DNA of 64,000 bases from Anastrepha obliqua (GCF_027943255.1 NC_072893.1:63086001-63150000), one strand, 5' to 3'. Shown: positions 21,051 through 34,100, numbered from the stretch's first letter. Notes: generated by a model not told the origin, from the letters alone. Numbers and translations are program-made.

Positions 21051-22194
21051 TTTAAAACAGTGTAACTATGTACATACATAGGTAAGTACATCTGAAAAAA
21101 GGCATAAATAAGTATTCTCTTTTTAATTTTTTGTGGATCTTTTTATTAGAAAAGACCTGTACTGAGATTTTCCAAGAAAAATACAATATTTATAAAACTT
21201 TTTAACCCTCTTACTCCTTTTTTTCCTATAACTTATCAAATAAAGAACCAACGACACCTACTGTCAGAAGTAATAATGGATTAACTTGTTTGATCAAAAT
21301 ATTACGCCTGGAGTTTTATTTCATTTGCCCTGAGCACCTCATTTATTTAGCTCAGTTTGTCACTTTAAACGTTACTATTAATTTTTCGAAATAGCCTTGA
21401 TCGCAAATATAAGAATTTAATTTGATCGCCAAAGAAAATTCTGCACTCCACGGGTTGAACCCTTTGCATTTCTGATATATGCATTCACGCTATCGCCGCC
21501 CAAAAAATGGCGTCGCACAATGTAATGTCACAGCACCAGTCATGTCATTTCATAGCCACAACTCGTAAACTGATCTACTAAAGTATTTAACTCGGTCGTT
21601 CAACTAAACGCCAATTTTTTTTTGCTTATGCACACATTTTTTGTGATTTTTTTGTGATTCAAATGAGAAATTCTCAAATATCACGTAAATATCTATTGAA
21701 CAGTTAATTAGTATTTTGTTATTTTAAACTGATAATAATTGTTCACAATTTCACATTTCGATAATAAGGAAGAAAGAACTTAAAAATAATTACTAAAATA
21801 CAGGGTCTTTCGATAAGAACTTTGTTTTTCAGTAGGAACATATCATAATCAGATATTGCACTTATTCAAGATAAAGATTTTCGAACATGGGCTACAAAAT
21901 TGCACACCAGAAAAACAAGTTGCTCTTGTTGTAGTATGAACGTAGTTTTTATACAAAATTAGCGACAGAAACTTGGCATGAAAAAATTGCGAATATTGGA
22001 AAAAGCTCACTGTACCTAAACTTTTTTCACTCTCTGTATATATAAATATGGATATGGACATAAACATATGCATATGTGTAGTATATTTTCTATGTATATA
22101 TATATTATATGTCTCGTTATCGCCTAAAAAAAAATTGTTTCTGGTGAAAAAATTTTACTATTAAAATATTTCAGTAGATTTTCGCGGTTTGAGG
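21051..22194. other. intergenic, nothing recognised
   Basis: AT-rich; an ACAGGGTCTTTCGATAAGAA stretch at 21801 looks like a transposon terminus but no partner end was found. Confidence 0.4.
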
Positions 22195-23130
22195 TAGGTA
22201 GATAGATGTTTCAATCGGTCTCGAAACCAACTCACTTAGACCTTTACCAAACTATTGTGCTAGCAGCTAGACTGCTACTCCTCGTTAAACAATTTTGTTT
22301 TAAGTGCAAATCATTGATCTGGCTTACACTTATATCTCTAAGTAATCAGTACCATTTAAGAACAATGAGCCAAAGTATCTAAAGCTAGCGTCATGCCACG
22401 CGAGAGAATGACAGATAATACGTCTTTTTCCTAATCTCATGATCAAACCAACTAACATAGAGACGTTTTTCTTTAACCGACGGCCTTTCAGTGCCTGACA
22501 CCCCTTTTTTGCCAAATTCTTTTTGTAACATTACATGTCAGACTATCAACCCATATTGGTTGAAGTGACAATGCTACCACTCAGTTTGTAGGTTGAGAAT
22601 CAAAAGAGAGGCGAGTGGTAGTGTTCTCTCTCACTAATTTGTCTGCCATACAATTCCTTGGTATGTCACTATGTCCTGAAACCCATATCAAATATATACT
22701 TAAATATTCCGCCATTTCGATAAGAGATGCCCGGCATTTGCGAGCAATGATGGAATTAGTGACAGCCCTACCAAGAGATTTAATCGCCGCTTGGCTATGG
22801 GAATAAATATAGACTTTTCTAAAGGTAGTCAAATTTTTGACAGCTACCTCATTAATAGCTACAGACATTCGCTCCAGTGATTAGAAAGACGAGCCAAAAT
22901 GCTTACTTACACCAAAGCCAACTTATCGTCAAGCTTTGAGCCATCAGTAAAGAACCGTAAGCAGTTTCTCCGACCAGATATAAGCTGATTGGAGATATAT
23001 TCCAGAAATGCTCAAAAGATGATTCCCAAAGTCTCTAGCTTAAATATGAACAATCATCCACAAAACTTTCATTGAAAATCTTAGGAAAAAGTTCTTCATG
23101 GAAGGCCTTGTACTCTTCCAACTCGCAATG
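22195..23130 (-). pseudogene. LINE fragment: RNase H domain and downstream sequence
   Basis: The minus-strand open frame 22868-22581 reads AVKNLTTFRKVYIYSHSQAA, IKSLGRAVTNSIIARKC, then YLIWVSGHSDIPRNCMADKL. These are the RNase H D-x-Q-A-A and WVxGHxxIxxNxxAD motifs of a non-LTR retrotransposon. Upstream text (about 22930-22880) resembles the FTDGSK start of RNase H. The downstream 3' portion to 22195 is broken by stops. A second copy of the same family lies on the plus strand at 61940-62835. Confidence 0.8.
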
Positions 23131-23374
23131 AAACAAGTGATAAATCTAGATCAGTAAAACGAAAGTGAAACAAAAGGTAGGCACAATTTCAGAGACTAAT
23201 CGAAATTCCAGGAAAAGCAAAACAAAATACAACCAAAGCAGTGCAATAACTAGACATTTGTTCAAGATAAGATAAATAGTAATAAGTATTAACAAAATCC
23301 AGCTGTTATCTGTTGTGTTTGCGAATTATAAACAAACAAATGTCGGGGATTTTTTCTAACCACCTAAGTTGTAC

Positions 23375-23382
23375 TATATAAA
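23375..23382 (+). promoter_or_regulatory. TATA box of CAP gene 2
   Basis: CTATATAAAGC is a strong TATA element 76 bp upstream of the start codon, so transcription would begin near 23405-23412 with a 5' UTR of about 50 nt. Confidence 0.7.
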
Positions 23383-23457
23383 GCTGAGTTTATATTTGAT
23401 AAAAAAGCAAACCCGTTTCGAATGTGTAACAGAGAGTTTATAGGGAAAAAAACTAAA

Positions 23458-24408
23458 ATGTTGTTTAAATACGTACCACTTTTCGTCTTGTTGTACACTG
23501 CAGCTGTGGTGGAGGCGGCTGGTGACGTGGACTACTGTAGCCCAGCTTATATGTGTAGTGGGCGGCGCGAAAAGCACGTTCTAGCATGTAATCATACTGG
23601 AGTGAGCATTTAAAACATTTAAACACACTAAAGAAGATAAATTTATAAATGCAATATCCCTTTTCTTGCAGACTTTCGACTCCCGTTGCCCAGCTAATGC
23701 TGAGATGCTGCCTATTACGGCTGAATTTAAGAAACTTTTCCTAGGTGAACAAAATAAATATCGCAATGAAGTGGCGAAGGGTCTCGTCTTCGAGCCAGCT
23801 GCAGCTATGGCCACCTTGGAATGGGACGACGAGTTGGCATACTTTGCTGAACTCAATGTGAAACAATGTGGCATAATTTATGAGGATCAGAAATGTTTCA
23901 CGACGGCACGCTACAATACGCTTGATCAAAATATCGGTTGGCTGTTTTATACGAAATCGAGATTTAATCGCGAGAATATTTATGCTGATATTAAAGAGCA
24001 CATACGTATTTACTGGTATGAGCAATATCACGACTGTACACAGGCAGAAATCGATTCGTATCATCCACCGGAAATGTAAGTGACAAGAAAATTATATCAT
24101 TTGGTGTAAAATATTATTTTGTATAACATTTTATGCATTTTTTTTTTTTAAGCAAATTGATTCTACACTTTGGTAAAATGGTAATGGATCGCAACAATCG
24201 TGTTGGCTGCGCTGCCTCTCTCTATGAAACTGATTACGGTTTTAATGTGCTGTTCACATGTAATTATGCCCGCCGCTTATTCTGCTACAAGCCCATATTC
24301 CGTTCAGGCGCCTATCCAGGTTCACACTGCCGAACCGGCATGAATCCGCTATATCCATTCTTATGCTCAACTAAGGAGGAATTTAATCCAAATGATTATA
24401 AAGTCTAA
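23458..24408 (+). CDS. secreted CAP-superfamily (antigen 5-like) protein, three exons
   Basis: Exons 23458-23601, 23672-24075 and 24153-24408 join to 804 nt, 267 residues plus stop. Introns are 70 and 77 bp with GTGAGC/TTGCAG and GTAAGT/TTTAAG borders. A signal peptide (MLFKYVPLFVLLYTAAVVEA) precedes YCSPAYMC and HVLACNHTG, the antigen 5 N-terminal Cys block. The first intron interrupts it exactly at HTG|TFDSRCP. The CAP domain shows LEWDDELAYFAELN, CFTTARYNTLDQNIGW and, after the second intron, KMVMDRNNRVGCAASL and CNYARRL. The usual first His of the CAP cavity (HN) is replaced by Gln in GEQNKYR. The ATG at 23458 is preferred over the in-frame codon at 23422 because it places the signal peptide at the N-terminus. 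It is paralogous to the 9.7-kb gene; its precise role is unknown. Confidence 0.9.
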
Positions 24409-24464
24409 TTATTGCATACAATATTAAAGGTTAAAAGTCAACTAAAGGTAAAATACATACATAC

Positions 24465-24700
24465 ACTTGCGTTCACAATAATAGCGCCGCTATATGCAAG
24501 GAGCCGCAAAATGAACTATCCAATTTTTTTTGTTTGCATAACTTTTCTATTAAATAAATAAAAATTATTTTGAGTGATGAAAATCTTTATTGTGAATTTT
24601 ACGCGCTCCATTATAAAGTGTCAAATATGATTGACGTACGACGCCGTTCGTAAACATTATAAATCTTCCAACAGGGAATTGTTTGAGGAAATAAACATCC
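24465..24700. repeat. dispersed repeat shared with 18410-18720
   Basis: It begins near ACTTGCGTTCACAATAATAG, which resembles a Tc1-type terminus, and shares the GATTGACGTACGACGCC block with the 18.4-kb copy. It lies just after the stop of CAP gene 2 and may contribute to its 3' flank. Confidence 0.4.
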
Positions 24701-24801
24701 AATATTTTCGCGTAAAATCCAAAACACGATTTTCCGATTTTCCATACCAATATACCTGTGACAGAGGGTAATACGCGTACCTTTGAATATTGATATCGTA
24801 C

Positions 24802-25074
24802 ATATCGTCCCCTTAGTATTAAAATAGCCTATACATTTTTTGATGTTTTGAGAAAATGAATTTCAAACTTTTTGTCGAAAGTAGCTCTCATTCAAATCTC
24901 GTTATGTCTGTAAATATTTATTATTTTTTGACTGACGTTTTGACCCACTTTGTGGAACTAGAATTTGACAAAATTTTGACCACATATAAAATCGACGATG
25001 GAAAATCCAAAAATTCAATAAAAAAAATAATAGCCTATGAGCACATAGGCTATGTTATACTAAGGGGACGATAT
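24802..25074. mobile_element. 273-bp MITE with a subterminal palindrome
   Basis: TIRs are about 30 bp with perfect ATATCGTCCCCTTAGTAT outer parts. Next to the right TIR lies a 24-bp hairpin, ATAGCCTATG-AGCA-CATAGGCTAT (25030-25053), whose inner arm repeats the end of the TIR. No coding capacity. Confidence 0.8.
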
Positions 25075-25526
25075 ATTTGTTACCTTTAGCTCGAGATCAA
25101 AATGTCAGCAAACCAAAATTCAAAAATCAACACGATTTCCGAAGCACTTTAAATTTGCACTTTATTATTCCAAAAACTGAATACTAAAAATTCTAATTAA
25201 TTGTTTGCAATCGTAATGAAATTTGGTTGAACTTTTTAAAATTTTGTGCAAAGTTTGAAGCTTAAATGGTTTTTTTTGTAGTATAAACTAAATATGTTTT
25301 TATAAAAAAATTAATAAACAGTCAAAGCTGCGCAATAGATTGATATAGCCATAAAATCCATTCATATATGCAGTGATTTGCAATAAATCCACAAAAAATA
25401 GTCTACCCATTCACATATGGTAGATTAACTGCAAAATTAACAATCGGTTGTCATGACTGTTTTAAAAGGCTTTTCTTAATAGAAATTGAAGTATTTTGTT
25501 GTTTTTGGTTTGTTTAAATATTATTA
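25075..25526. other. intergenic, nothing recognised
   Basis: No feature supported. Confidence 0.5.
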
Positions 25527-25721
25527 TACCTTCTACTCAAATATGAACAAGACGTTATCAATAAAACGGTCCGCGGATGACATATGGCAAAAATAAATTT
25601 TTTGTTTTTTAGTAGGACTGTTATAAGCTTACATGGTAAATTTCAGCGTAATATGTCACATAGTTTGTTTTCTGTGCTACTGTAAACAAGTCAAGCTCGA
25701 ATGTGTTCTTCGAATTTAACG

Positions 25722-26245
<524 letters not shown>

Positions 26246-26453
26246 GAAGAACACACTCGAGCTTGACTTGTTTACAGTAGCACAGAAAACAAACTATGTG
26301 ACATATCACGCTGAAATTTACCATGTGAGCTTATAACAGTCCTACTAAAAAACAAAAAAATTATTTTTGCCATATGTCATCCGCGGACCGTTTTATTGAT
26401 AACGTCTCGTTCATATTTGAGCAGAAGGGATATGAAGAAAAATTAAAGGGAAG

Positions 26454-27187
26454 TTAAGGGGGTATTCTGGTCTAGAGCCCTACTTTTTGGGTATTTTTCA
26501 AACTAGGATAAAAGAAAAATTAAAAACATTTTTACTATCCATTTTTTTATATAATATTTATTGATGTTTAAGGTATATAAAAAAAATTAAAAAAAAAAAA
26601 AAGTCAAAAATTCATCCAGTGACAGGTCGGTGAAGTAGGGGTTGCTAGTCAAACAGTGCTCCCTGGTTGACATGATTCCAACCCTTGTAGTGATCTAAAT
26701 CGAACAAACAAAGAAAATTCTTAATTAGTAAAGATGTCGCTACATCTTGAGCCTCGGCCGAAAAAAAAAATAAAAATTCACAAAATGGCGCCTACTTGAA
26801 AAAAAAAAATTTTTTTTACCCCTGTTTTTTGACCTTTACGAATTTTTTAAAAATACTTCAAATTAAAATTTTTCAAAATCCAATGCTCCAGTGATAAAGA
26901 GATGTATGAAAAAGATTCTCACCAAATTTCAAAGGGATCGGTCAGATAGAACTTCAGATATCGTGTCAACCACCTCAGCAAAAGGAGTTTTGAGAAAAAC
27001 GCGTTTGAATTTCGCCGTCCGCTCAAACCAGTCTAGCTGTCGCGTCACTAAAATAGTTGTAATTTCGAAAATAATTCGAATTTTGCAAAATCCTTTTAGG
27101 GAGATATTTTTGAATACCTAGACTATCGAATTTTGAAAAAAAAAATTTTCGATTTTTTCAAATTTCTAGACTAGAATACCCCCTTAA
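26454..27187. mobile_element. TTAA-flanked nonautonomous element, copy 2
   Basis: TTAA lies at both ends. TIRs read GGGGGTATTCTGGTCTAGA and, reverse complemented from the right end, GGGGGTATTCTAGTCTAGA, one mismatch in 19. It is 734 bp with no coding capacity. The AAATTTCAAAGGGATCGGTC block at 26935 parallels the other two copies. Confidence 0.82.
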
Positions 27188-27639
27188 TTTAATTGCGCAA
27201 CTTGCTGCTAGTAATAGACAGTTGGAGGAAATCCGTTTGCGACGTCTACTGAGGTTCCTAAAAATTAAGGCTACAATGCATATACGAGTACGAAATTCGA
27301 TATTACACTTTGAATAAGCAATAACAGGCCAAAGCGTGCATGGTCACGCGTTTGTTTTTCAGTAATATGAATGCATAACCAATAATATCTAGCAAAAATT
27401 TTATTAGAATTATGTCTGCAAGCATCTTTTTTGCCGGCATCTATTTTATTAAGTTTTTACCATACATTGACGTTTCTTCTTACGTTTCTAATAATAATTA
27501 TACCATAGCAAAATACAGGGTCGCACAGCGTAAAACTCATTAATAATCTGAGATTAGTTTATAATCTCGTGCTTCGAGAGAGAAATTTTTCTATGGGTAG
27601 TCTCGCTTTTTAATTACCGATTGGGAGTTAAACTGGAAA
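27188..27639. other. intergenic, nothing recognised
   Basis: No feature supported. Confidence 0.5.
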
Positions 27640-27945
27640 AAGTAGATAATCTAGTTATATGTCAGTGCGTAACTACTACTCGGAATTCAGAGAGAACGTA
27701 AGCTCGAATCTCGGTGAAATATCAAAATTAAGAAAAAAGTTTTTTCTAATAGCGGTCGCCCCTCGGTAATGGCAATGGCAAACCTTCGAGTGTATTTCTG
27801 CCATGAAAAAGAACCTGATAAAAAATATCTGTCATTCGGAGTCGGCTCGAAACTGTAGGTCCCTCCATTTGCGGGATAACATCAAGACGCACGCGACAAA
27901 TAGGAGAAGGAGCTAGGCCAATTATACATACATACATACATTAAT
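27640..27945 (+). mobile_element. tRNA-derived SINE, degraded head
   Basis: The A-box half of the head is lost or diverged; the variable region (ACTACTCGGAATTCAGAGAG) and a mutated B-box (AGCTCGAATCTCGG) remain. The body is recognisable (GCGGTCGCCCCTCGG, CATTCGGAGTCGGCTCGAAA). It ends in a (CATA)n tail at about 27930-27945. Confidence 0.8.
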
Positions 27946-28440
27946 ATTTCGAACAGAAGTGTATACGTCTATACCTATCTCGATTCCTTTACCCCCGGTC
28001 TAGATATGCGGACGCTGATCGCATGCAAATCATTTCATACGATTTTTTGAAAATGAAGGCCCCTCATGGCAGACCTCATGCAATAAACCGCAGAACTCAT
28101 AGCATGAGACTTGTCGCATGTAATAAACTATCACTCTGGTGTTTGTGTGTATGGTGTTTGGATTGTATCGGATGGTTTTTTAAGAGCTTGAGAACTTAAA
28201 ATGATAATACAAAACAGAAATATTATTGGAATGATTTTTTGAAGTGAAACTTCTTTATCGGCGGTCTGATATTTGAGCGAGAATGGAGAGTGAATTGGAA
28301 AAAATGTAACGTTTAGAGATTTCGTTACGCGAGAGAGAAAAAAAGGTACAACGTAGAGAGAAGGAGAAAGAGAGCTATACATTTTCTATACCTGAGACAT
28401 AGGCTTCGTTGTAAGACAGAGTATACAGATATATAATATA
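27946..28440. other. spacer before the Helentron fragment
   Basis: No gene seen. It contains a GA-rich stretch, and a GAGAGAAGGAGAAAGAGAGC-like segment followed by TATACAT that occurs at 28357 and again at 28441. Confidence 0.45.
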
Positions 28441-28441
28441 G

Positions 28442-29589
28442 AGAGAAAGAGAAGGAGCTATACATCACATCAGAAAAAAAGTTGCGGCTCATGTTGCAGC
28501 GCATAATATCAGTAAAACAGCGGTACCAATCGGACGACGCAGATCAACAATCCCGCTTAACAACAACAAAACGATTAACGCTAAACGATCACATTTACCA
28601 TTAGTTTGTGCTTGTACGACGACCATTCACAAGACTCAGGGAAGCACGTACTCTGAAATTTTTTACGAATATGATAAAAAACATTCGCAATCATTAGTTT
28701 ACGTTGCTTTATCACGAGTCACTTGTATTGAAGGCTTGTGGATTATAACGAACGGAAATGATTTTAGATTCTACCATGGTCGACGAGCATCAGTCAGTAT
28801 GTCTCATTTACAAGATGAATTCCGGAGACTATCGTTAAATAGACTGGAAACTGTGGATAAACAAATAATCGATTTCATGACTCAGAGAAGAGGGCTATCT
28901 GTATATACTCTTAATTGTCAGAGCCTACGAGCACATTCCGCAGATTTAACAGACTCTGTCATCCGCAAATCGAGTATAGTACTTTTGTCCGAAACTTGGT
29001 TAAACTATAACGAGGATATTAGTATACCAAATTTCAATTGCGTCATCAAATATAAGCGACTAAATGTTAGAGCTGGCGGTGTGGCAATCTACCACAATCA
29101 AGATGATAGCGTAAATATCGTCACATATTCATCAACAGTCACACCAGTTGGCGATATTTGCATTGCAGAATGTCAAACGCTGAATGAAAAAACTATTGTC
29201 ATAGCCGCCATCTATATCTCACCGAACCAAAATCTTGATGGCATAATATATTTCATCCACGCTCACTACTGGTTTACAGCCACGCAGGTGCAAATGCACT
29301 TGGAAGAGGCGAAGACAAAATTCCATTGATTCTCGGGGGAGATTTCAACGTAAATTTCGGATCCAATGATTTTTTGCCCTTGATTCAATTTCTTCGAGAA
29401 ACATTCGGTTTGCAGATAAACAATAACCCTAAAGAATCAACAACAAAATCCGGAACTACACAAGATGCAATTTTCACACGTTATCTATCTGAATCACGTA
29501 CAAATATTTCATATTTCAGCTATCACAAACCAATTATATCAGTATTACCAATTGAACCACCAACAGACGATAGCATAATGTATATATAG
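28442..29589 (+). pseudogene. Helentron helicase C-terminus with fused EEP endonuclease
   Basis: One open frame from 28442 carries AVPIGRRRSTIPLNNNKTIN, then CTTTIHKTQGSTYSE and SLVYVALSRVTCIEGLW (helicase motifs V-VI). A linker (FYHGRRASVS, RLETVDKQIIDFM) leads to an endonuclease/exonuclease/phosphatase domain: LNCQSLRAHSADL, VLLSETWLNY (catalytic Glu) and RAGGVAIYHN. A frameshift near 29300 moves the rest to another frame, with ILGGDFNVNFG (catalytic Asp/Asn) and ISYFSYHKPI near the end, stopping at 29589. The 5' part of the helicase and the Rep domain are missing, so it is a broken remnant. The endonuclease is related to the fragment at 58909-59193. Confidence 0.85.
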
Positions 29590-29600
29590 TTCATAAAATC
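28442..29600 (+). mobile_element. Helentron (Helitron-like) 3' coding fragment
   Basis: A rolling-circle transposon remnant: the C-terminal end of a PIF1-type helicase is fused to an endonuclease domain, the arrangement that defines Helentron elements. Neither the Rep nuclease region nor defined termini are present in the window. Confidence 0.8.
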
Positions 29601-29650
29601 GAATTTTGGTTACACAAATTTTATACTGTTGTATTCCTTTTGAAATTATC

Positions 29651-29675
29651 TCTATCTCCTTCTCTTCCTCTCTCG

Positions 29676-29708
<33 letters not shown>
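29651..29708. repeat. CT microsatellite
   Basis: A CT-rich run, with an uninterrupted (TC)n from about 29682 to 29707. Confidence 0.9.
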
Positions 29709-29711
<3 letters not shown>

Positions 29712-31111
29712 CACACTCATTCACACACAGAAGTCTCACTTCTACCACGTGTACGATGCTGCACATGATTTTTTTTTATATTATATTATAATCTGGTAGA
29801 TAATTTCATGTCGTTCAAATCGTCAAATTGGAGCTCAGAAACGAAACAATGTTTTTGTTTTTAGATAACTCAGCATGCCACCCGAGGGAATAAAATCTAA
29901 CTAATTTATACTTGTACATTGTACAACTCATTGACTGGTAGTTGAGCCTTTGATCCCTCTCCTCTCCCTCTTTGCATTTTCTCTAGTATATTACTTTTCT
30001 GTTATTGTTAATTTTAAGCCAAGTGGTAATTTAAGTTAATTTTTATAATTCAGTTGGCAAATGCCTTAATGTCTTGCTGTACTTACAGAAATCAGAATAT
30101 ATGTAAATAATTAATTCTCGTTCGATTTTTGGAAATTGTGGGTCTTACCGATTTTGTTCCCGAAGATGGCATTCCACCGGCAAGTTTTGCTAAATTTTAG
30201 GCAAACGATTTCGACGGTTTCTCCAAATAGGTAAAAATTTGTGCACTGAAGACAACAATATTGAAATTAAATTAGTGATTTAGAGAGAAATATATTAAAG
30301 AAATATTCGCAACCATTTTCAAAAAATGATGTTGTCCATTTTTAACAAAAAAAAATCGAGGGTTATTTTAAAAATGAACACTTAAACTAAAACAATCAAG
30401 GCTTAAGCAATCAACCATTACGAAATTATTTTAACCAAGATAATATTGAAATGTAAAGATTTGTGGAATGAATGTAATAATAATAATATGTATATTTGTA
30501 TATAATACGCATAATTGAGTATATGAATGTTAGCTTCGTACAATATTTTACATAAGACACAATTTCCGATCACTTGCTTGGGCAATTTAAGCATAATTGG
30601 AAGCATAATTGGATATGAGCGCCGCTGAGAAGCCGGTTATAAGGAATTTCGTGTACACATACGTATACATATGCACATACTATATATAATTCAAATAAAT
30701 ACTCTGTCAGTGAAAACCCATGCGCAGAGATGCGTATAGAGAAAAAACAAATATCTTTTTTTTTTCTTTTTCAAATTTATTATCAAAACTATGTGAAACT
30801 TACTACTAAATAGTCGTTTTTATAACTAATTCATCGAAAGAACATATATGGTACAATGCATCAAGAGACAGTAGTAACATTACCTTAAGGGATTTACCTT
30901 ACTGCCTCCATCTAAATTTATTTCGTTTGTTTTTTCTAGTGCAGAAATATATGGCCAACAATCATTCAAATATATCACTACAAGAACACTGAACTACAAC
31001 AATTTTTAAATATTTACATTCTACAATCATTGCTACATAGTCAAAAGAGATACCAATGGTCAATAAACTAAAAATATAAAATTAGCACGAAACACAATTC
31101 GGAATATGCTG
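29709..31111. other. 3' flank of the mucin gene
   Basis: No gene recognised. On the minus strand a possible AATAAA signal lies at 30922-30917, about 190 nt after the mucin stop; another lies near 30780. Neither can be confirmed without transcript data. Confidence 0.4.
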
Positions 31112-34100
31112 CTACTCTTCAACGACCCTCAAATGAACAACGATTTCACAATCGCTATCGTCCTGCGTTGTTCTAACGGTAGTCGAGACCGACGAAGATT
31201 CTTCTGGAGTCGTACTGCTTAAGGTCGTTGCTTCACTCGAGGTTGACTCTGTAGATGAACTAGAAGAGGACGTCGGTGTTGTGTCTCCGTCAGTGGTTGA
31301 TTCTGTTGATGTTGTAGAATAGGTGGTGGTACTAGAAGATTCATCTGCTGTGGTACTGCTTAAGGTCGTTGCTTCACTCGAGGTTGAATCTGTAGATGAA
31401 CTAGAAGAGGACGTCGATGTTGTGTCTCCGTCAGTGGTTGATTCTGTTGATGTTGTAGAGTAGGTGGTGGTACTAGAAGATTCATCTGCTGTGGTACTGC
31501 TTAAGGTCGTTGCTTCACTCGAGGTTGAATCTGTAGATGAACTAGAAGAGGACGTCGGTGTTGTCCCTCCATCAGTGGTTGATTCTGTTGATGTTGTAGA
31601 GTAGGTGGTGGTACTAGAAGATTCTTCTGCTGTGGTACTGCTTAAGGTCGTTGCTTCACTCGAGGTTGAATCTGTAGATGAACTAGAAGAGGACGTCGGT
31701 GTTGTGTCTCCATCAGTGGTTGATTCTCTTGATGTCGTAGAGTAGGAGATGGTACTAGAAGATTCTTCTGGTGTTGTACTACTTAAGGTAGTTGCTTCAC
31801 TCGAGGTTGAATCTGTAGATGAACTAGAAGAGGACGTCGGTGTTGTGTCTCCGTCAGTGGTTGATGCTGTTGATGTTGTAGAGTAGGTGGTGGTACTAGA
31901 AGATTTTTCTGGTGTTGTACTATTTAAGGTAGTTGCTTCACTCGAGGTTGAATCTGTAGATGAACTAGAAGAGGACGTCGGTGTTGTATCTCCGTCAATG
32001 GTTGATTCTGTTGATGTTGTATAGTAGGTGGTGGTACTAGAAGATTCTTCTGCTGTGGTACTGCTTAAGGTCGTTGCTTCACTCGAGGTTGAATCTGTAG
32101 ATGAACTAGAAGAGGACGTCGGTGTTGTGTCTCCTTCAGTGGTTGATTCTGTTGATGTTGTAGAGTAGGTGGTGGTACTAGAAGATTCATCTGCTGTGGT
32201 GCTGCTTAAGGTCGTTGCTTCACTCGAGGTTGAATCTGTTGATGAACTAGAAGAGGACGTCGGTGTTGTGTCTCCGTCAGTGGTTGATTCTGTTGATGTT
32301 GTAGAGTAGGTGGTGGTACTAGAAGATTCATCTGGTGTTGTACTACTTAAGGTAGTTGCTTCACTCGAGGTTGAATCTGTAGATGAACTAGAAGAGGACG
32401 TCGGTGTTGTGTCTCCGTCAGTGGTTGATGCTGTTGATGTTGTAGAGTAGGTGGTGGTACTAGAAGATTTTTCTGGTGTTGTACTATTTAAGGTAGTTGC
32501 TTCACTCGAGGTTGAATCTGTAGATGAACTAGAAGAGGACGTCGGTGTTGTATCTCCGTCAGTGGTTGATTCTGTTGATGTTGTATAGTAGGTGGTGGTA
32601 CTAGAAGATTCTTCTGCTGTGGTACTGCTTAAGGTCGTTGCTTCACTCGAGGTTGAATCTGTAGATGAACTAGAAGAGGACGTCGGTGTTGTGTCTCCGT
32701 CAGTGGTTGATTCTGTTGATGTTGTAGAGTAGGTGCTGGTACTAGAAGATTGTTCTGCTGTGGTACTGCTTAAGGTAGTTGCTTCACTCGAGGTTGAATC
32801 TGTAGATGAACTAGAAGAGGACGTCGGTGTTGTGTCTCCATCAGTGGTTGATTCTGTTGATGTTGTAGAGTAGGTGGTGGTACTAGAAGATTCATCTGCT
32901 GTGGTACTACTTAAGGTCGTTGCTTCACTCGAGGTTGAATCTGTAGATGAACTAGAAGAGGACGTCGGTGTTGTCTCTCCATCAGTGGTTGATTCTGTTG
33001 ATGTTGTAGAGTAGGTGGTGGTACTAGAAGATTCTTCTGCTGTGGTACTGCTTAAGGTCGTTGCTTCACTCGAGGTTGAATCTGTAGATGAACTAGAAGA
33101 GGACGTCGGTGTTGTGTCTCCATCAGTGGTTGATTCTGTTGATGTTGTAGAGTAGGAGATGGTACTAGAAGATTCTTCTGGTGTTGTACTACTTAAGGTA
33201 GTTGCTTCACTCGAGGTTGAATCTGTAGATGAACTAGAAGAGGACGTCGGTGTTGTGTCTCCGTCAGTGGTTGATGCTGTTGATGTTGTAGAGTAGGTGG
33301 TGGTACTAGAAGATTCATCTGCTGTGGTACTGCTTAAGGTCGTTGCTTCACTCGAGGTTGAATCTGTAGATGAACTAGAAGAGGACGTCGGTGTTGTGTC
33401 TCCATCAGTGGTTGATTCTGTTGATGTTGTAGAGTAGGAGATGGTACTAGAAGATTCTTCTGGTGTTGTACTATTTAAGGTAGTTGCTTCACTCGAGGTT
33501 GAATCTGTAGATGAACTAGAAGAGGACGTCGGTGTTGTATCTCCGTCAGTGGTTGATTCTGTTGATGTTGTATAGTAGGTGGTGGTACTAGAAGATTCTT
33601 CTGCTGTGGTACTGCTTAAGGTCGTTGCTTCACTCGAGGTTGAATCTGTAGATGAACTAGAAGAGGACGTCGGTGTTGTGTCTCCGTCAGTGGTTGATTC
33701 TGTTGATGTTGTAGAGTAGGTGGTGGTACTAGAAGATTCTTCTGCTGTGGTACTGCTTAAGGTCGTTGCTTCACTCGAGGTTGAATCTGTAGATGAACTA
33801 GAAGAGGACGTCAGTGTTGTGTCTCCGTCAGTGGTTGATTCTGTTGATGTTGTAGAGTAGGTGGGGGTACTAGAGGATTCTTCTGGTGTTGTACTACTTA
33901 AGGTCGTTGCTTCACTTGCGGTTGAATCTGTAGATGAACTAGAAGAGGACGTCGGTGTTGTGTCTCCGTCAGTGGTTGATTCTGTTGATGTTGTAGAGTA
34001 GGTGCTGGTACTAGAAGATTGTTCTGCTGTGGTACTGCTTAAGGTCGTTGCTTCACTCGAGGTTGAATCTGTAGATGAACTAGAAGAGGACGTCGGTGTT

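Noticed and set aside
21801..22060. A transposon terminus at ACAGGGTCTTTCGATAAG
   Set aside because: No matching inverted end or transposase remnant was found nearby.
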